This document shows positions 10,481 through 20,057 of a stretch of 64,000 bases of DNA, in pieces. Position numbers and translations under genes: made by a program. Each line of letters starts with the position of its first letter. The first letter of the stretch is position 1. Source of the DNA: Planctomycetota bacterium (lineage in GTDB: Bacteria > Planctomycetota > UBA1135 > GCA-002686595). The notes under the pieces are model-generated. The model had not been told where the DNA came from. It worked only from the letters and a program-made list of their open reading frames with translations, and did no database searches. The stretch spans positions 62,001-126,000 of the forward strand of contig JADLBP010000211.1 of the NCBI GenBank assembly GCA_020847695.1. Reading direction: 5' to 3'.

Positions 10481-13400
10481 TCAGCTCGGCTCGCCGGTGG
10501 GACCGACCGCGGCCGCCGGCTTCGGACGCAGGCCTCGCAGGCCGAACGCCCAGCTCGCGCGCTTGCGCAGCGCGACCGCGAAGTCGTCGACGAACGTGTA
10601 GGCGAGCGGCACCACCCACAGCGTGAAGAACGTCGAGATCGTCAATCCGCCGGCGACGCAGGTCGACAGCGCGCGGTAGTCGATGCCCTGCGACGGCGGC
10701 TCGGCGAGGATCGTCGGGATCAGGCCGAACACCGTGGTCAGCGCGGTCATCAACACCGGCCGCACGCGGTTCGAGCAGCCTTCGAGCACCGCGGCGCCGC
10801 GTTCCCACCCCTCGCCGCGCAGCTGGTGGATCCGGTCGATCAGCACGATGCCGTTGTTCACCACGACGCCGACCAACACGATGATCCCGATCCAACCGAC
10901 CGAGTCCATCGTGATCCCGGTCAGGTAGAGCGCCCAGAACGAGCCGACGACCGCGAACGGGATCGTGAACATCACCGAGATCGGCAGCAGCGCCGACTCG
11001 AACAGGATGCCCATCAAGAGGAACACGAGCACCAGCGAGAGCAGGAACGCGTCCTTCAGCTCGGCCATCTCGGATTCCGCGCGCAGCGTCACCGAGTTCT
11101 CGTCGCCGATCGAGAAGCCGCGCGGCAGGTCGAGCTCGCGGCGCAGCGCGTCGTAGCCCGCGCGCGACAGGCGTTCCTGATCGAGCGGGTTGTCGACGCG
11201 CGCGAGCACCGTGTACGTGATCTCGCCGTTGATGCGCTCGATCGTCGGGCTCGCCTTGGCGTACTCGAGCGAGCTGATCGACGACAGCGGCACGCTGGAC
11301 GTGTTCGCGAACACCTGCATGTTCTGCAGCGTCGACAGGCCCTCGACCGCGGCGTCGTCGTACTCGATGAAGAGCGGGACCTCGCGGCCCGGCTCTTGGA
11401 ACCGCGGCAGTTGCCAACCGCGCAGCGCCCACGCGATCGACTGGAACGCCGTGTCCGGCGTCAGGCCGAAACTCTGCGTCAGGTCGGAGTCGAAGCGCAC
11501 GCGGACCTCGCGCGACGCCTCCTCGCGCTCGGTGCCGACGCTGGAGAGCCCGGGCACGCGCTCGAGCACCGAAACGGCGCGCGCGCCGAGTTCCTCGAGC
11601 TCGTCCGCGTCGGGCCCCTTGATGCGGAACGTCACCTGGCTGCGACTGCGGCTGTCCGCGCCTCCGTCGCCGCGCATGCTGAGCTTGTGGCCCGGCAGCC
11701 GCGGCGCTTCGGCGAGCACGCGCCGACGGAGCTCTTCCATCCGCTTGGGCGGCACCGCGCTCTCCCAGTAGAGCGTGAAGCGACCGCTGTGCCGATCGAA
11801 GCGGTTCGCGACGTGCTCGAACCCGAATTCGGCCTTGCGCGCGTCGAAGAAGCGCTCGTAGGCGAGCAGCTCCTGCTCCGCCTCGTTCAGATCGAAGTTG
11901 TCCTCGAGCTCGACGTTCAGACTGATCCGCGCGTTGTCCTCGTCCTCGCCGAACGCGGCGACCGACATCTTCGAGCGCGGGATCACCACCGTGCAGAACG
12001 CGAGCACCGCGAGCACCGTCGCCACGATGCGGTGCTGCAGCGTCCACTCGACCAGCCGGTGGTTCGACTGCACGAAGAGGTCGAGGAACGAGCCCGAGCG
12101 CTCGCCGACGACGCGGACGCGCTGCGGCGCGAGGGGACTGCGGCGGCGCCAGCGCGGCACGCCGAAGAGCAAGATCGCGATCGCGGCGACCGCCGGGACC
12201 AGCAACGCCAGCAGGCCTTGCACCGACGCCTGCGGCTTGCCGCGCGTCGCGCCTTCGAGCGCGTCCGCGACCTGCAACGCGGGCAGCGCCTCGCGCACCC
12301 GCCACGCGCACAGGCCGACGATGCCGACCGCGAGCGGCCAGCGCAGCGCGCCGAGCCCCGCCAACGTCACGCGCGTGGCGTGGAAGAGCACCTTCGCGAA
12401 CGCCGCGAAACCCGCGCCGACCACGTCGGTGAAGAGGTAGGCGCCGCGCGCCGGCAGCTCGCCGACGATCGTCAGGCGGTCCGCGCAGCGCTGGACCCAC
12501 TTCGGCCGCGGTCCGAGGATCCGCGCGGCGATCACCGGCAGCAGGATCAGCGCGACCGCCAGCGAGAAGATCAGCGACGTGCAGAGCGGCAGCCCGAGCT
12601 CGCCGAAGATGATCGCGAGCTGCGGATTCTTCGTCATGAAGATCAGCGGCATGAAGACGACGACCGTGGTCAACGTCGAGAGCAGCACCGCCAGCCCGAC
12701 CTCCTGCGCGCCGCCCGCCGCCGAATCGCGATCGGTGTGGCCGAGCTGCTTCCAGCGCACGACGTTCTCGATGACGACGATCGCGTTGTCGACGAGCATC
12801 CCGAGCGCCAGCGTGATGCCGGTCATCGTCAGCACGTTGAACGTGCCGCCGCCGAGGAACTGCCACGCGATCGCGAACAGCACCGAGATCGGGATCGCGA
12901 GCGCGACCGCGATCGTCATCCGGAGGCGCTTGAGGAACGCGAAGAGCACGATCACCGCGAACAGTCCGCCCCAGTACGCGGTCTCGACGAGCTGCGAGAT
13001 CGACGACTCGATGAACTCGCCTTGGTCGAACAGCGGCAGGAAGTGGAACTTGCCGGCGAGACGCGGGTTCTTCTCGAGCTCCGCGAACGCGGCCTTCAGA
13101 CGCTTGCACGTCGCGACCGCGTTGGCTTGCGAGTCCTTGCGGACCTCGCCGTAGTACGAGTAGCTGCCGTCGATCCGGAAGAGCCGGTTGCGGACGCTCT
13201 TCGCGGTGATGACGCGGCCGACGTCCTTGATCGCGAGCCCGTTGCCGATCGGGTAGTTCTCGATCTCCTCGTGCGTCTTGAAACGCATGTCGGAGCGCAA
13301 CAGCACGCGCCGGCCGCCGTCGGTGACCTCACCGAGCGGGAGGGCGAAGTTGTCGGCGGAGAGACGCTGGATCAGCTTGCCGAGCTCGAGGTTCGCCGCG

Positions 13401-14014
13401 ACGACGCGCTCCTCGTCGAGCAGGATGCGCAGCGAGTCGTCGAGGACGCCCCAGATCTCGAGCTGCGCGACTCCGTCGACCGCCTCGAGCTGACGCTGGA
13501 TCACGTTGTCGATCAGCGCATCGGTCTCGTCGGAGTCGCCCGGGTGCAGGATCGCGAAGAACATCACCGGCAGGTCGGATTGGCTCCACGAGAAGAGCTG
13601 CACCTCGCGTACGGTGTTCGGCAGCTTCGCGCGCGCCCGCTCGATCCGATCGCGCACCTCGGCCTTGGCGAGGTCCATCGAGACGCGCGCGTTGAACTCG
13701 ACCTGCAGGTTGACGAAGCCGTCGCGCGAGCTGCTGTAGAGGTTCTCGACGCCCGCGAGCGTGCGGATCTCCTCCTCCAGGACGCGGGCGACCTTCTCCT
13801 CGTTCTCCTTCGCGCTCGCGCCGGGATTCGCGGCGGAGATCCAGAGCCCGGGCTCGGTGATGCCCTCGGGCATCATCTGCACCGGGATGCGCTGGTAGCA
13901 GATCAATCCGATGACGATCAGCGACACGAAGAGCACGATCAGCGTGACCGGCCGGCGCACCAACGCGCCGAAGAAGCCGGACGCGCGGTCGAGATTCGTG
14001 CTGGTAGCGCTCAT
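10481..14014 (-). CDS. RND-family efflux transporter permease (first copy)
   Basis: 'RRPVTLIVLFVSLIVIGLICYQRIPVQMMPEG', 'LALGMLVDNAIVVIENVVRWKQ', 'VGWIGIIVLVGVVVNNGIVLIDRIHQLR'. Confidence 0.92.
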   Translation of the reverse strand: MSATSTNLDRASGFFGALVRRPVTLIVLFVSLIVIGLICYQRIPVQMMPEGITEPGLWISAANPGASAKENEEKVARVLEEEIRTLAGVENLYSSSRDGFVNLQVEFNARVSMDLAKAEVRDRIERARAKLPNTVREVQLFSWSQSDLPVMFFAILHPGDSDETDALIDNVIQRQLEAVDGVAQLEIWGVLDDSLRILLDEERVVAANLELGKLIQRLSADNFALPLGEVTDGGRRVLLRSDMRFKTHEEIENYPIGNGLAIKDVGRVITAKSVRNRLFRIDGSYSYYGEVRKDSQANAVATCKRLKAAFAELEKNPRLAGKFHFLPLFDQGEFIESSISQLVETAYWGGLFAVIVLFAFLKRLRMTIAVALAIPISVLFAIAWQFLGGGTFNVLTMTGITLALGMLVDNAIVVIENVVRWKQLGHTDRDSAAGGAQEVGLAVLLSTLTTVVVFMPLIFMTKNPQLAIIFGELGLPLCTSLIFSLAVALILLPVIAARILGPRPKWVQRCADRLTIVGELPARGAYLFTDVVGAGFAAFAKVLFHATRVTLAGLGALRWPLAVGIVGLCAWRVREALPALQVADALEGATRGKPQASVQGLLALLVPAVAAIAILLFGVPRWRRRSPLAPQRVRVVGERSGSFLDLFVQSNHRLVEWTLQHRIVATVLAVLAFCTVVIPRSKMSVAAFGEDEDNARISLNVELEDNFDLNEAEQELLAYERFFDARKAEFGFEHVANRFDRHSGRFTLYWESAVPPKRMEELRRRVLAEAPRLPGHKLSMRGDGGADSRSRSQVTFRIKGPDADELEELGARAVSVLERVPGLSSVGTEREEASREVRVRFDSDLTQSFGLTPDTAFQSIAWALRGWQLPRFQEPGREVPLFIEYDDAAVEGLSTLQNMQVFANTSSVPLSSISSLEYAKASPTIERINGEITYTVLARVDNPLDQERLSRAGYDALRRELDLPRGFSIGDENSVTLRAESEMAELKDAFLLSLVLVFLLMGILFESALLPISVMFTIPFAVVGSFWALYLTGITMDSVGWIGIIVLVGVVVNNGIVLIDRIHQLRGEGWERGAAVLEGCSNRVRPVLMTALTTVFGLIPTILAEPPSQGIDYRALSTCVAGGLTISTFFTLWVVPLAYTFVDDFAVALRKRASWAFGLRGLRPKPAAAVGPTGEPS

Positions 14015-17000
14015 GCCGCACGCTCCGGCGCGCTGCGCCGATAGACGACGAAGTACACGACCGGGATCACGACGAGCGTCAGCAGCGTCGACACGGTCAG
14101 ACCCGAGATCACGGTGATCGCGAGCGGCCGATTGAGCTCGGCGCCCTCGCCGGTTCCGAGACTGCCGAGCCCCGGGATCCACGCGAGCCAACCGGTCATC
14201 GGCAAGAGGCCGATCACCGTCGTCGCGGCGGTCATGTAGATCGGACGCAGGCGAGTCTGCCCGGCTTCCATCAACGCGTCGTAGAGGCCGACGCCGTTGG
14301 CGCGCTGCTGGTTGACGCGGTCGATCAGCACGATCGCGTTGTTGACCACGATGCCCGCGAGCAGGATCAGACCGAGGAACACGACCACCGACAACGGCAC
14401 CTCAAGCAGGTCGAGCGTGAACATCACGCCGACCGCCGCGAGCGGGACCGACACCAGGATGATCAGCGGCTGCACGATCGACTCGAACTGCACCGCCATG
14501 ACGACGTAGACGAGGAAGAGAGCGAGCGCGAGCGCGAAGATCATGTTCTGCTTCGCGTCGTCCATCTCGCGCTTCTTGCCGCCGAGCTGGAGCACGACGT
14601 CGTTCGGCACGTCGACGCTCGCGAGCGCCGCCTCGATCTTGCGGTTGACGCCGCCGAGGTCGAGCCCGCTGGTCGCCGCGCTGACGACGACCGCGCGCGT
14701 GTTGCCGATGCGGCGGATCTCCGCGGGTCCGTCGGCGCGGACGACCCGCGCGACCGCGTGCAGCGGCACCGGCGTCGCGCCGGCGGGGTTGACGACGAGC
14801 TCGAGCACGCGCTCGACGTTGCCGAGCATGATCTCGTCGCCCATCACTCGCACGTCGATCCGGTCGTCGCCTTCGTTGAAGCGCGTCGAGACGTTGCCGA
14901 GCACCTGGTCGCGCACCAGGTTCGACACCTGCTGCAGGTCGAGACCGTACTCGAGCGTCTTGTCGCGATCGAAGACGATCAGCGCCTCCGGGTGCCCCGG
15001 GCGGACGCTCGAACGCACGTCGGTCAGGCCCTCGATGCCGGAGATCGCGTCGACGACGCGTGCGCCGATCGTCTGGAGCTTGGCGAGGTCGTGGCCGAGC
15101 ACCTCGATCTGCACCGGCGCCTCGAGCGCGAACGGCGTCGGCCGCGAGACCTCGACCGAGCGCACGGCGGCGTTCGCGGCGACGAGCTCGCGCACGCGCA
15201 CCAGCAGCGCCTCCTCGGACTCCGGCGTGAACGTCTCGGGCTTCATGCGCACGGTCAGGCGCGCGGTGTGCTTGCCTTCGATCTCGCGCGTCAGCGTGTC
15301 CTTCTCGACGCCGACCGTCAGCGCGGTCAGTGCGACGCCGTCGAGCGCGCGCACGCTGCGCTCGAGCTCGGAGAGCACGCGATCGGTGTTCTCGAGCGGG
15401 CTGCCGACCGCGAGCCCGACGTGGACCGTGAACTCACCTTGGTGGATGTCGGGCAAGAGCTCGAGCCCGAGCGTCTTCGCGCGCTCGTACGAGAACCACC
15501 CGAGCCCGCCGACCAAGAGCAGCACGACCCACGGCGCCGCGAGCGCGCCGCGCAGCAGCCCGGGATAGACCCGCGCGATCGCGCCCCACGCCTTGTCGTG
15601 CAGCCATCCGAACGGCGCGGTGATCCAGAAGAAGGCGAGGTAGAGCACGTACCCGACGAACGCGACGACCCGCATCAGCCCCGCGACGATCGCGAGCGGC
15701 AGACCGAGCACCCCGCGGCCGACTCCGCGGCCGGTGCCGTCGAGGAGGTGCCGATACCACGGTGTCGCGTGCTCGGCGCGATCACCTCCGCGCTCCGCCC
15801 CAGCGAGCATCGGCCGAGCGGCGAGCATCGGGATGTAGATCACGGAGACCAAGAGCGACGCGGAGAGCGAGACGACGACCGTCATCGCCTGGTCGCCGAA
15901 GATGCGTCCGGCGACGCCGTGCACGAAGACGATCGGCGCGAACACGCAGATCGAGGTCGCGGTCGACGCGGTGATCGCGCCCAGCACTTCGCGCGTGCCG
16001 CGCACCGCGGCCTGCCCGAGCCCGTCGCCCTCGTCGCGACAGCGCGTGATCGACTCGAGCACGACGATCGCGTTGTCGACGACCATGCCGACGCCGAGCG
16101 CGAGGCCGCCGAGCGACATGATGTTCAGCGAGACGCCCCAGAGGTACATCGGCGCGAACGTGACGATCACCGACAACGGCAGCGACACGCCGATGATCAC
16201 CGTCGGCGGGAGCCGGCGCAGCGCGAGCCAGATGATCCCGATCGCGAGCACGCCGCCGATCAGGCCCGACTGCTTGACGTCCTCGATCGAGGAGCGGATG
16301 AACGTCGACTGGTCCGACAGCACGTCGAAGCGCGCGTCGTCGCGGAAGCGATTGGCGAGGAACGCGGTCTGCTCGCGCTCCATGAAATTCAGCGTCGGGT
16401 TCTTGCCGCGCTTCTCGATCTCCTCGGCAGCCTTCTGCTGAGACTCGTCGCCGAAGACCTTCTGGCGGACCTTGTCGGCGAGCTCGACGATGTTGGCGCC
16501 GGCCTCGCGGTAGACCGCGATCTCGACCATCTCGGCGCCGGAGAGTCGCGCGACGACCTCGCGCTCGCGGTGCGTGCGCTCGACGGTCGCGATGTCGCGG
16601 ACGCGGATCACCGCCTCGCCGCGGCGCACGATCGCGAGGTTCTCGATCTCGGCGAGATCCTGGAACTCGTTCAGCGTGCGCACGAGGTACTCGGTCGAGC
16701 CCTCGCGCACCGAGCCGCCGCTCGCGTTGATGTTCTCGGCGGCGAGGCGCTGCTGCAGCGCCTGCGGATCGAGGTTCTGCGCCGCCATCTTGAACGGGTC
16801 GACGCGGACGCGGATCTCTTCCTCGAGACCGCCGCGCACCTGGACGGCGGCGACGCCGGGGATCGACTCGAGCTCGCGCTTGACGCGGTTCTCCGCGATC
16901 CAGCGCAACTGCATCAGCGCCTTCTCGGGCTCGAGCTCGCGCGCCGACGACAGGCCGATCCGCAGGATCGGATCGCGGTTGGGGTCGTAGCGCAGGATCA

Positions 17001-17400
17001 GCGGCCGTTCCGCGCCTTGCGGCAGGAACACGCCGTCGAGCTTGTCGCGCACGTCCTGGACCGCGAACGTCATGTTCGTGCCCCAGTCGAAGTCGAGCAC
17101 GATGTCGGACGTCTCGGCGCGGCTGATCGAGGTCGAGCGCACGAGGTGGGGGAGCGTCGAGAGCTGCTCCTGGATGCGCTCGGAGATCCGATCCTCGACG
17201 TCTTCCGGCGCGGCGCCGGGGAACGTCGTCCGCACGGTGAGCGTCGGATAGCTGATCTCCGGCAACAGGTCCATCGGCAGCTTGCCGAACGAGACCACTC
17301 CGAAGACGGCGAGCGAGATCATGAACATGGTGATCGCGACCGGTCGCGACACTACCGTTCCGATCACCCCGCCGCCCGTGCGCGCTTGCGTCGAGCCCAT
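14011..17400 (-). CDS. RND-family efflux transporter permease (second copy)
   Basis: 'VVSRPVAITMFMISLAVFGVVSFGKLPMDLLPEISYPTLTV', 'LALGVGMVVDNAIVVLESITRCRD'; 4-nt overlap with the other RND gene. Confidence 0.95.
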   Translation of the reverse strand: MGSTQARTGGGVIGTVVSRPVAITMFMISLAVFGVVSFGKLPMDLLPEISYPTLTVRTTFPGAAPEDVEDRISERIQEQLSTLPHLVRSTSISRAETSDIVLDFDWGTNMTFAVQDVRDKLDGVFLPQGAERPLILRYDPNRDPILRIGLSSARELEPEKALMQLRWIAENRVKRELESIPGVAAVQVRGGLEEEIRVRVDPFKMAAQNLDPQALQQRLAAENINASGGSVREGSTEYLVRTLNEFQDLAEIENLAIVRRGEAVIRVRDIATVERTHREREVVARLSGAEMVEIAVYREAGANIVELADKVRQKVFGDESQQKAAEEIEKRGKNPTLNFMEREQTAFLANRFRDDARFDVLSDQSTFIRSSIEDVKQSGLIGGVLAIGIIWLALRRLPPTVIIGVSLPLSVIVTFAPMYLWGVSLNIMSLGGLALGVGMVVDNAIVVLESITRCRDEGDGLGQAAVRGTREVLGAITASTATSICVFAPIVFVHGVAGRIFGDQAMTVVVSLSASLLVSVIYIPMLAARPMLAGAERGGDRAEHATPWYRHLLDGTGRGVGRGVLGLPLAIVAGLMRVVAFVGYVLYLAFFWITAPFGWLHDKAWGAIARVYPGLLRGALAAPWVVLLLVGGLGWFSYERAKTLGLELLPDIHQGEFTVHVGLAVGSPLENTDRVLSELERSVRALDGVALTALTVGVEKDTLTREIEGKHTARLTVRMKPETFTPESEEALLVRVRELVAANAAVRSVEVSRPTPFALEAPVQIEVLGHDLAKLQTIGARVVDAISGIEGLTDVRSSVRPGHPEALIVFDRDKTLEYGLDLQQVSNLVRDQVLGNVSTRFNEGDDRIDVRVMGDEIMLGNVERVLELVVNPAGATPVPLHAVARVVRADGPAEIRRIGNTRAVVVSAATSGLDLGGVNRKIEAALASVDVPNDVVLQLGGKKREMDDAKQNMIFALALALFLVYVVMAVQFESIVQPLIILVSVPLAAVGVMFTLDLLEVPLSVVVFLGLILLAGIVVNNAIVLIDRVNQQRANGVGLYDALMEAGQTRLRPIYMTAATTVIGLLPMTGWLAWIPGLGSLGTGEGAELNRPLAITVISGLTVSTLLTLVVIPVVYFVVYRRSAPERAA

Positions 17401-17412
17401 GGCGTTCGCGAC

Positions 17413-18780
17413 CTACTTCTTCGCCGACGCGCTCGACGCGTCGATCTCGACTTCGGCGCCCTCTTCGAGGTCGCGGTTGCCGACGACCACCACGAGCTCG
17501 CCGACCTTCAGCGTCGCGTCGCCCTGCGCGCGGACCTCGACGTACTCCTCGTCGGAGAGCCCTTCCTCGACCGCGACTCGGTGCGCACGGCCGTCTCGGA
17601 CGACGACCACGTGGCCGACCTCGCCTTCGCGCAGCACCGCGCGCTTCGGCACGACCATCGCGTTCGGGTGGCGTTCGGTGACGATCTCGAGCCGCACCAG
17701 CATCCCGGGCAGCAGCATCGCGCTCGGGTCGTTCTCCGCCGTGACCTGCATCGCCGCGGTGACGCGGAACGCGCCCGATTGGGCGTCGATCGTCGGCGAC
17801 ACGCGCTCGATCAGGCCGCGGAACTTCGCGTTCGGCATCGCCTCGGTCGTCGCCGTGAGCTCGAGGCCGCCCGCATGGCTGGTGTCGCCGTTGACCGCTT
17901 CGCGGGTGGTCGTTTCACGCGGGCGGAAGAGCGCGAGCTCGCGCTGCGGCCGGTAGAACACGACGCGCAGCGCCTCGATGTCGACCAGCGTGAACCCCGC
18001 GACGCCCGCGCGCGCCGAGAACGAGGTCGTCGCGGCGACGCTGTCGCCGACCTTGAGCGAGCGCAGCGCGATCACGCCGCGCGCCGGCGCGAGGATCTCC
18101 ATGTAGGAGAACATCAGCTGGGCTTGCTGCAGTTGCAGCTCGGCGCGCGCGACCGCGTTCTTCGCCGATTCGTACTCGACGCGCGCGCGTTCGAGCGCGA
18201 GCTTCGCCGTGTCGTAGTCGGAGACCGCTTGGTCGCGCTGGAGCCGGCTCTGCTCGAGTTCCTTCGCCGAGAGCAAGCCCGGCCGGTCCGTGCCGGCGAC
18301 CGAGATCGTCTCGTTGCGCTCGAAGTCGCGCTGGGCCTGTTCGGCGGAACGCCGTGCGCTCTCGGCGCGCGATTCCGCCTCCTTGATCGCGATCGCGAGC
18401 TTGGGGACGTTGTCGCGCGCTTCCTTCAGCGCGACTTCGGCCTCGCCGACGGCGATCTTCGCCTCGCGATCGTCCAGGCGGGCGAGCACCTGCCCGGCCT
18501 CGACGCGATCGCCCTCTTCGGCGAGCACCTCGGTGACCAGTCCGCTCGCTCGCGGCACGATCTCGTGTTGGAACTCGCTCTCGACCTTGGTGGTCGTGTC
18601 GAGCGTCTTCAGCATCTCGCGCTCGGCGACCGGCTCGACCAGCACGCGCGAACGCTCGCGCGGCTTCAGCCCGGAGTCCCCGGATGCGTTGGAGCTCGCG
18701 GCCGCCGAATCGGACGGTTGGCAGGCGGCGACGAACAACGAACAGAGCAGCAGCGCTCGGACGGCAATCGATCGATGCAT
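17413..18780 (-). CDS. RND efflux periplasmic adaptor (HlyD/MFP family), lipoprotein
   Basis: Lipobox-like 'LLLCSLFVAAC'; 'GLVTEVLAEEGDRVEAGQVLARLDDREAKIAV'; long coiled coil; β-barrel C-term. Confidence 0.9.
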   Translation of the reverse strand: MHRSIAVRALLLCSLFVAACQPSDSAAASSNASGDSGLKPRERSRVLVEPVAEREMLKTLDTTTKVESEFQHEIVPRASGLVTEVLAEEGDRVEAGQVLARLDDREAKIAVGEAEVALKEARDNVPKLAIAIKEAESRAESARRSAEQAQRDFERNETISVAGTDRPGLLSAKELEQSRLQRDQAVSDYDTAKLALERARVEYESAKNAVARAELQLQQAQLMFSYMEILAPARGVIALRSLKVGDSVAATTSFSARAGVAGFTLVDIEALRVVFYRPQRELALFRPRETTTREAVNGDTSHAGGLELTATTEAMPNAKFRGLIERVSPTIDAQSGAFRVTAAMQVTAENDPSAMLLPGMLVRLEIVTERHPNAMVVPKRAVLREGEVGHVVVVRDGRAHRVAVEEGLSDEEYVEVRAQGDATLKVGELVVVVGNRDLEEGAEVEIDASSASAKK

Positions 18781-18842
18781 CTTGGGGGGAGGACTGGCTC
18801 GGGGGACCGGGCGGGTGCGAAGCTCGCTACACTGCCGCCCGC

Positions 18843-20057
18843 ATGCGCAGCCCCAAGGAGGCCATTGCCGAGATTCTAGGTTGCGTGACGGGCGTCCGCG
18901 ACGACGAGCTCGTCTCGGTGGAGCAGTCTGACGGCCGCGTGCTCTCGCGTCGCGCTTCGTCCGACTTGGATTTGCCGCCGTTCGAAAAGAGTGCCGTCGA
19001 CGGGTTCGCGGTGCGCGCGGCCGATTTCGCGGAGTCGAACGCGGCGAGCGGGGAGCGAAGCCTGCCCATCCTGGGCGAATCCCGCGCGGGCGAGCCCTTC
19101 CGCGGCGATCTTCCGGCGGGAGCGTGCGTCGCGATCTACACCGGAGCCGAGTTGCCGTCAGGCTCCGACGCGGTGGTGATGGTCGAGCAGTCGCGCTCCG
19201 ACGGCGCGAACGTGGTGCTCCGCGACCATGTTCGACTCGGGCAAAACGTTTGCCATCGCGGTCAGGACCTGCGCGACGGACAGCTCGTGTTCGAGCCCGG
19301 CCGCGTGTTGCGACCCGCGGATCTCGCGGTGCTCGCGTCGATCGGCTGCGACCCGGTGCCGGTGTGGCGCCGCGTCAAGGTGTGCGTGGTGACCACCGGC
19401 GACGAACTCGTGCCCCCGAGCGCGCGCCCCGGCCCCGGCCAGATCCGCGAGAGCAACACGTTGGAGCTCGCGGCGCTCGCGCGACGCGCCGGCGCCGACG
19501 TCACCAACCTCGGCGTCGTCCGCGACGTGCCGGCGGAGCTCGCGCGGCGGCTCGCGGACGCGCTCGCGCGCTGCGACGTGCTCGTGACCACCGGCGGCGT
19601 CTCGGTCGGCAAGTACGACTTCGTCGGCGCGGCGCTCGAGGCGCTCGGCGTGCGACCGGTGTTCCACAAGATCGCGATGAAGCCCGGCAAGCCGCTGTGG
19701 TTCGGCATGCACGGCGAGAAGCCGGTATTCGCGCTGCCCGGCAACCCGGTGTCGTGCTTCGTCGGTTTCGAGCTCTTCGTGCGGCCGGCGCTCGCCAAGC
19801 TCTCGAACGCGACGGACTTCGGCGCGCGCGTGCGCCGCGGACGTTGGTGCGGCGGCGAACTCGCACCCAATCCGCGCGAGCAGTACCTGCCGTGCACGAC
19901 GCGGCCCGGCAGCGACGGCGTCGAGGAGCTCGTGCCCGTTCGCTGGAACGGTTCCGCAGACGTCGTCGGGCTCGCGCGCTCCGAAGCGCTCGCGGTCGCG
20001 CCGATCGAGACTCGCATCGCGGCCGGCGAAATGGTCGAGTACCGGCTGCTGCCTTGA
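18843..20057 (+). CDS. moeA: Molybdopterin molybdotransferase MoeA
   Basis: 'LPPFEKSAVDGFAVRAADF', 'IYTGAELPSGSDAVVMVEQ', 'TTGGVSVGKYDFV', 'FALPGNPVSCFV'. Confidence 0.96.
   Translation: MRSPKEAIAEILGCVTGVRDDELVSVEQSDGRVLSRRASSDLDLPPFEKSAVDGFAVRAADFAESNAASGERSLPILGESRAGEPFRGDLPAGACVAIYTGAELPSGSDAVVMVEQSRSDGANVVLRDHVRLGQNVCHRGQDLRDGQLVFEPGRVLRPADLAVLASIGCDPVPVWRRVKVCVVTTGDELVPPSARPGPGQIRESNTLELAALARRAGADVTNLGVVRDVPAELARRLADALARCDVLVTTGGVSVGKYDFVGAALEALGVRPVFHKIAMKPGKPLWFGMHGEKPVFALPGNPVSCFVGFELFVRPALAKLSNATDFGARVRRGRWCGGELAPNPREQYLPCTTRPGSDGVEELVPVRWNGSADVVGLARSEALAVAPIETRIAAGEMVEYRLLP

Noticed and set aside
9707-14044. 1445-aa + strand ORF
   Set aside because: Antisense to nusB, ribH and the first RND gene, which have clear family motifs; composition is typical of a GC-rich shadow ORF.
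14758-18879. 1373-aa + strand ORF
   Set aside because: Antisense to the second RND gene and the MFP adaptor; only R/D/E/H-rich low-complexity sequence.
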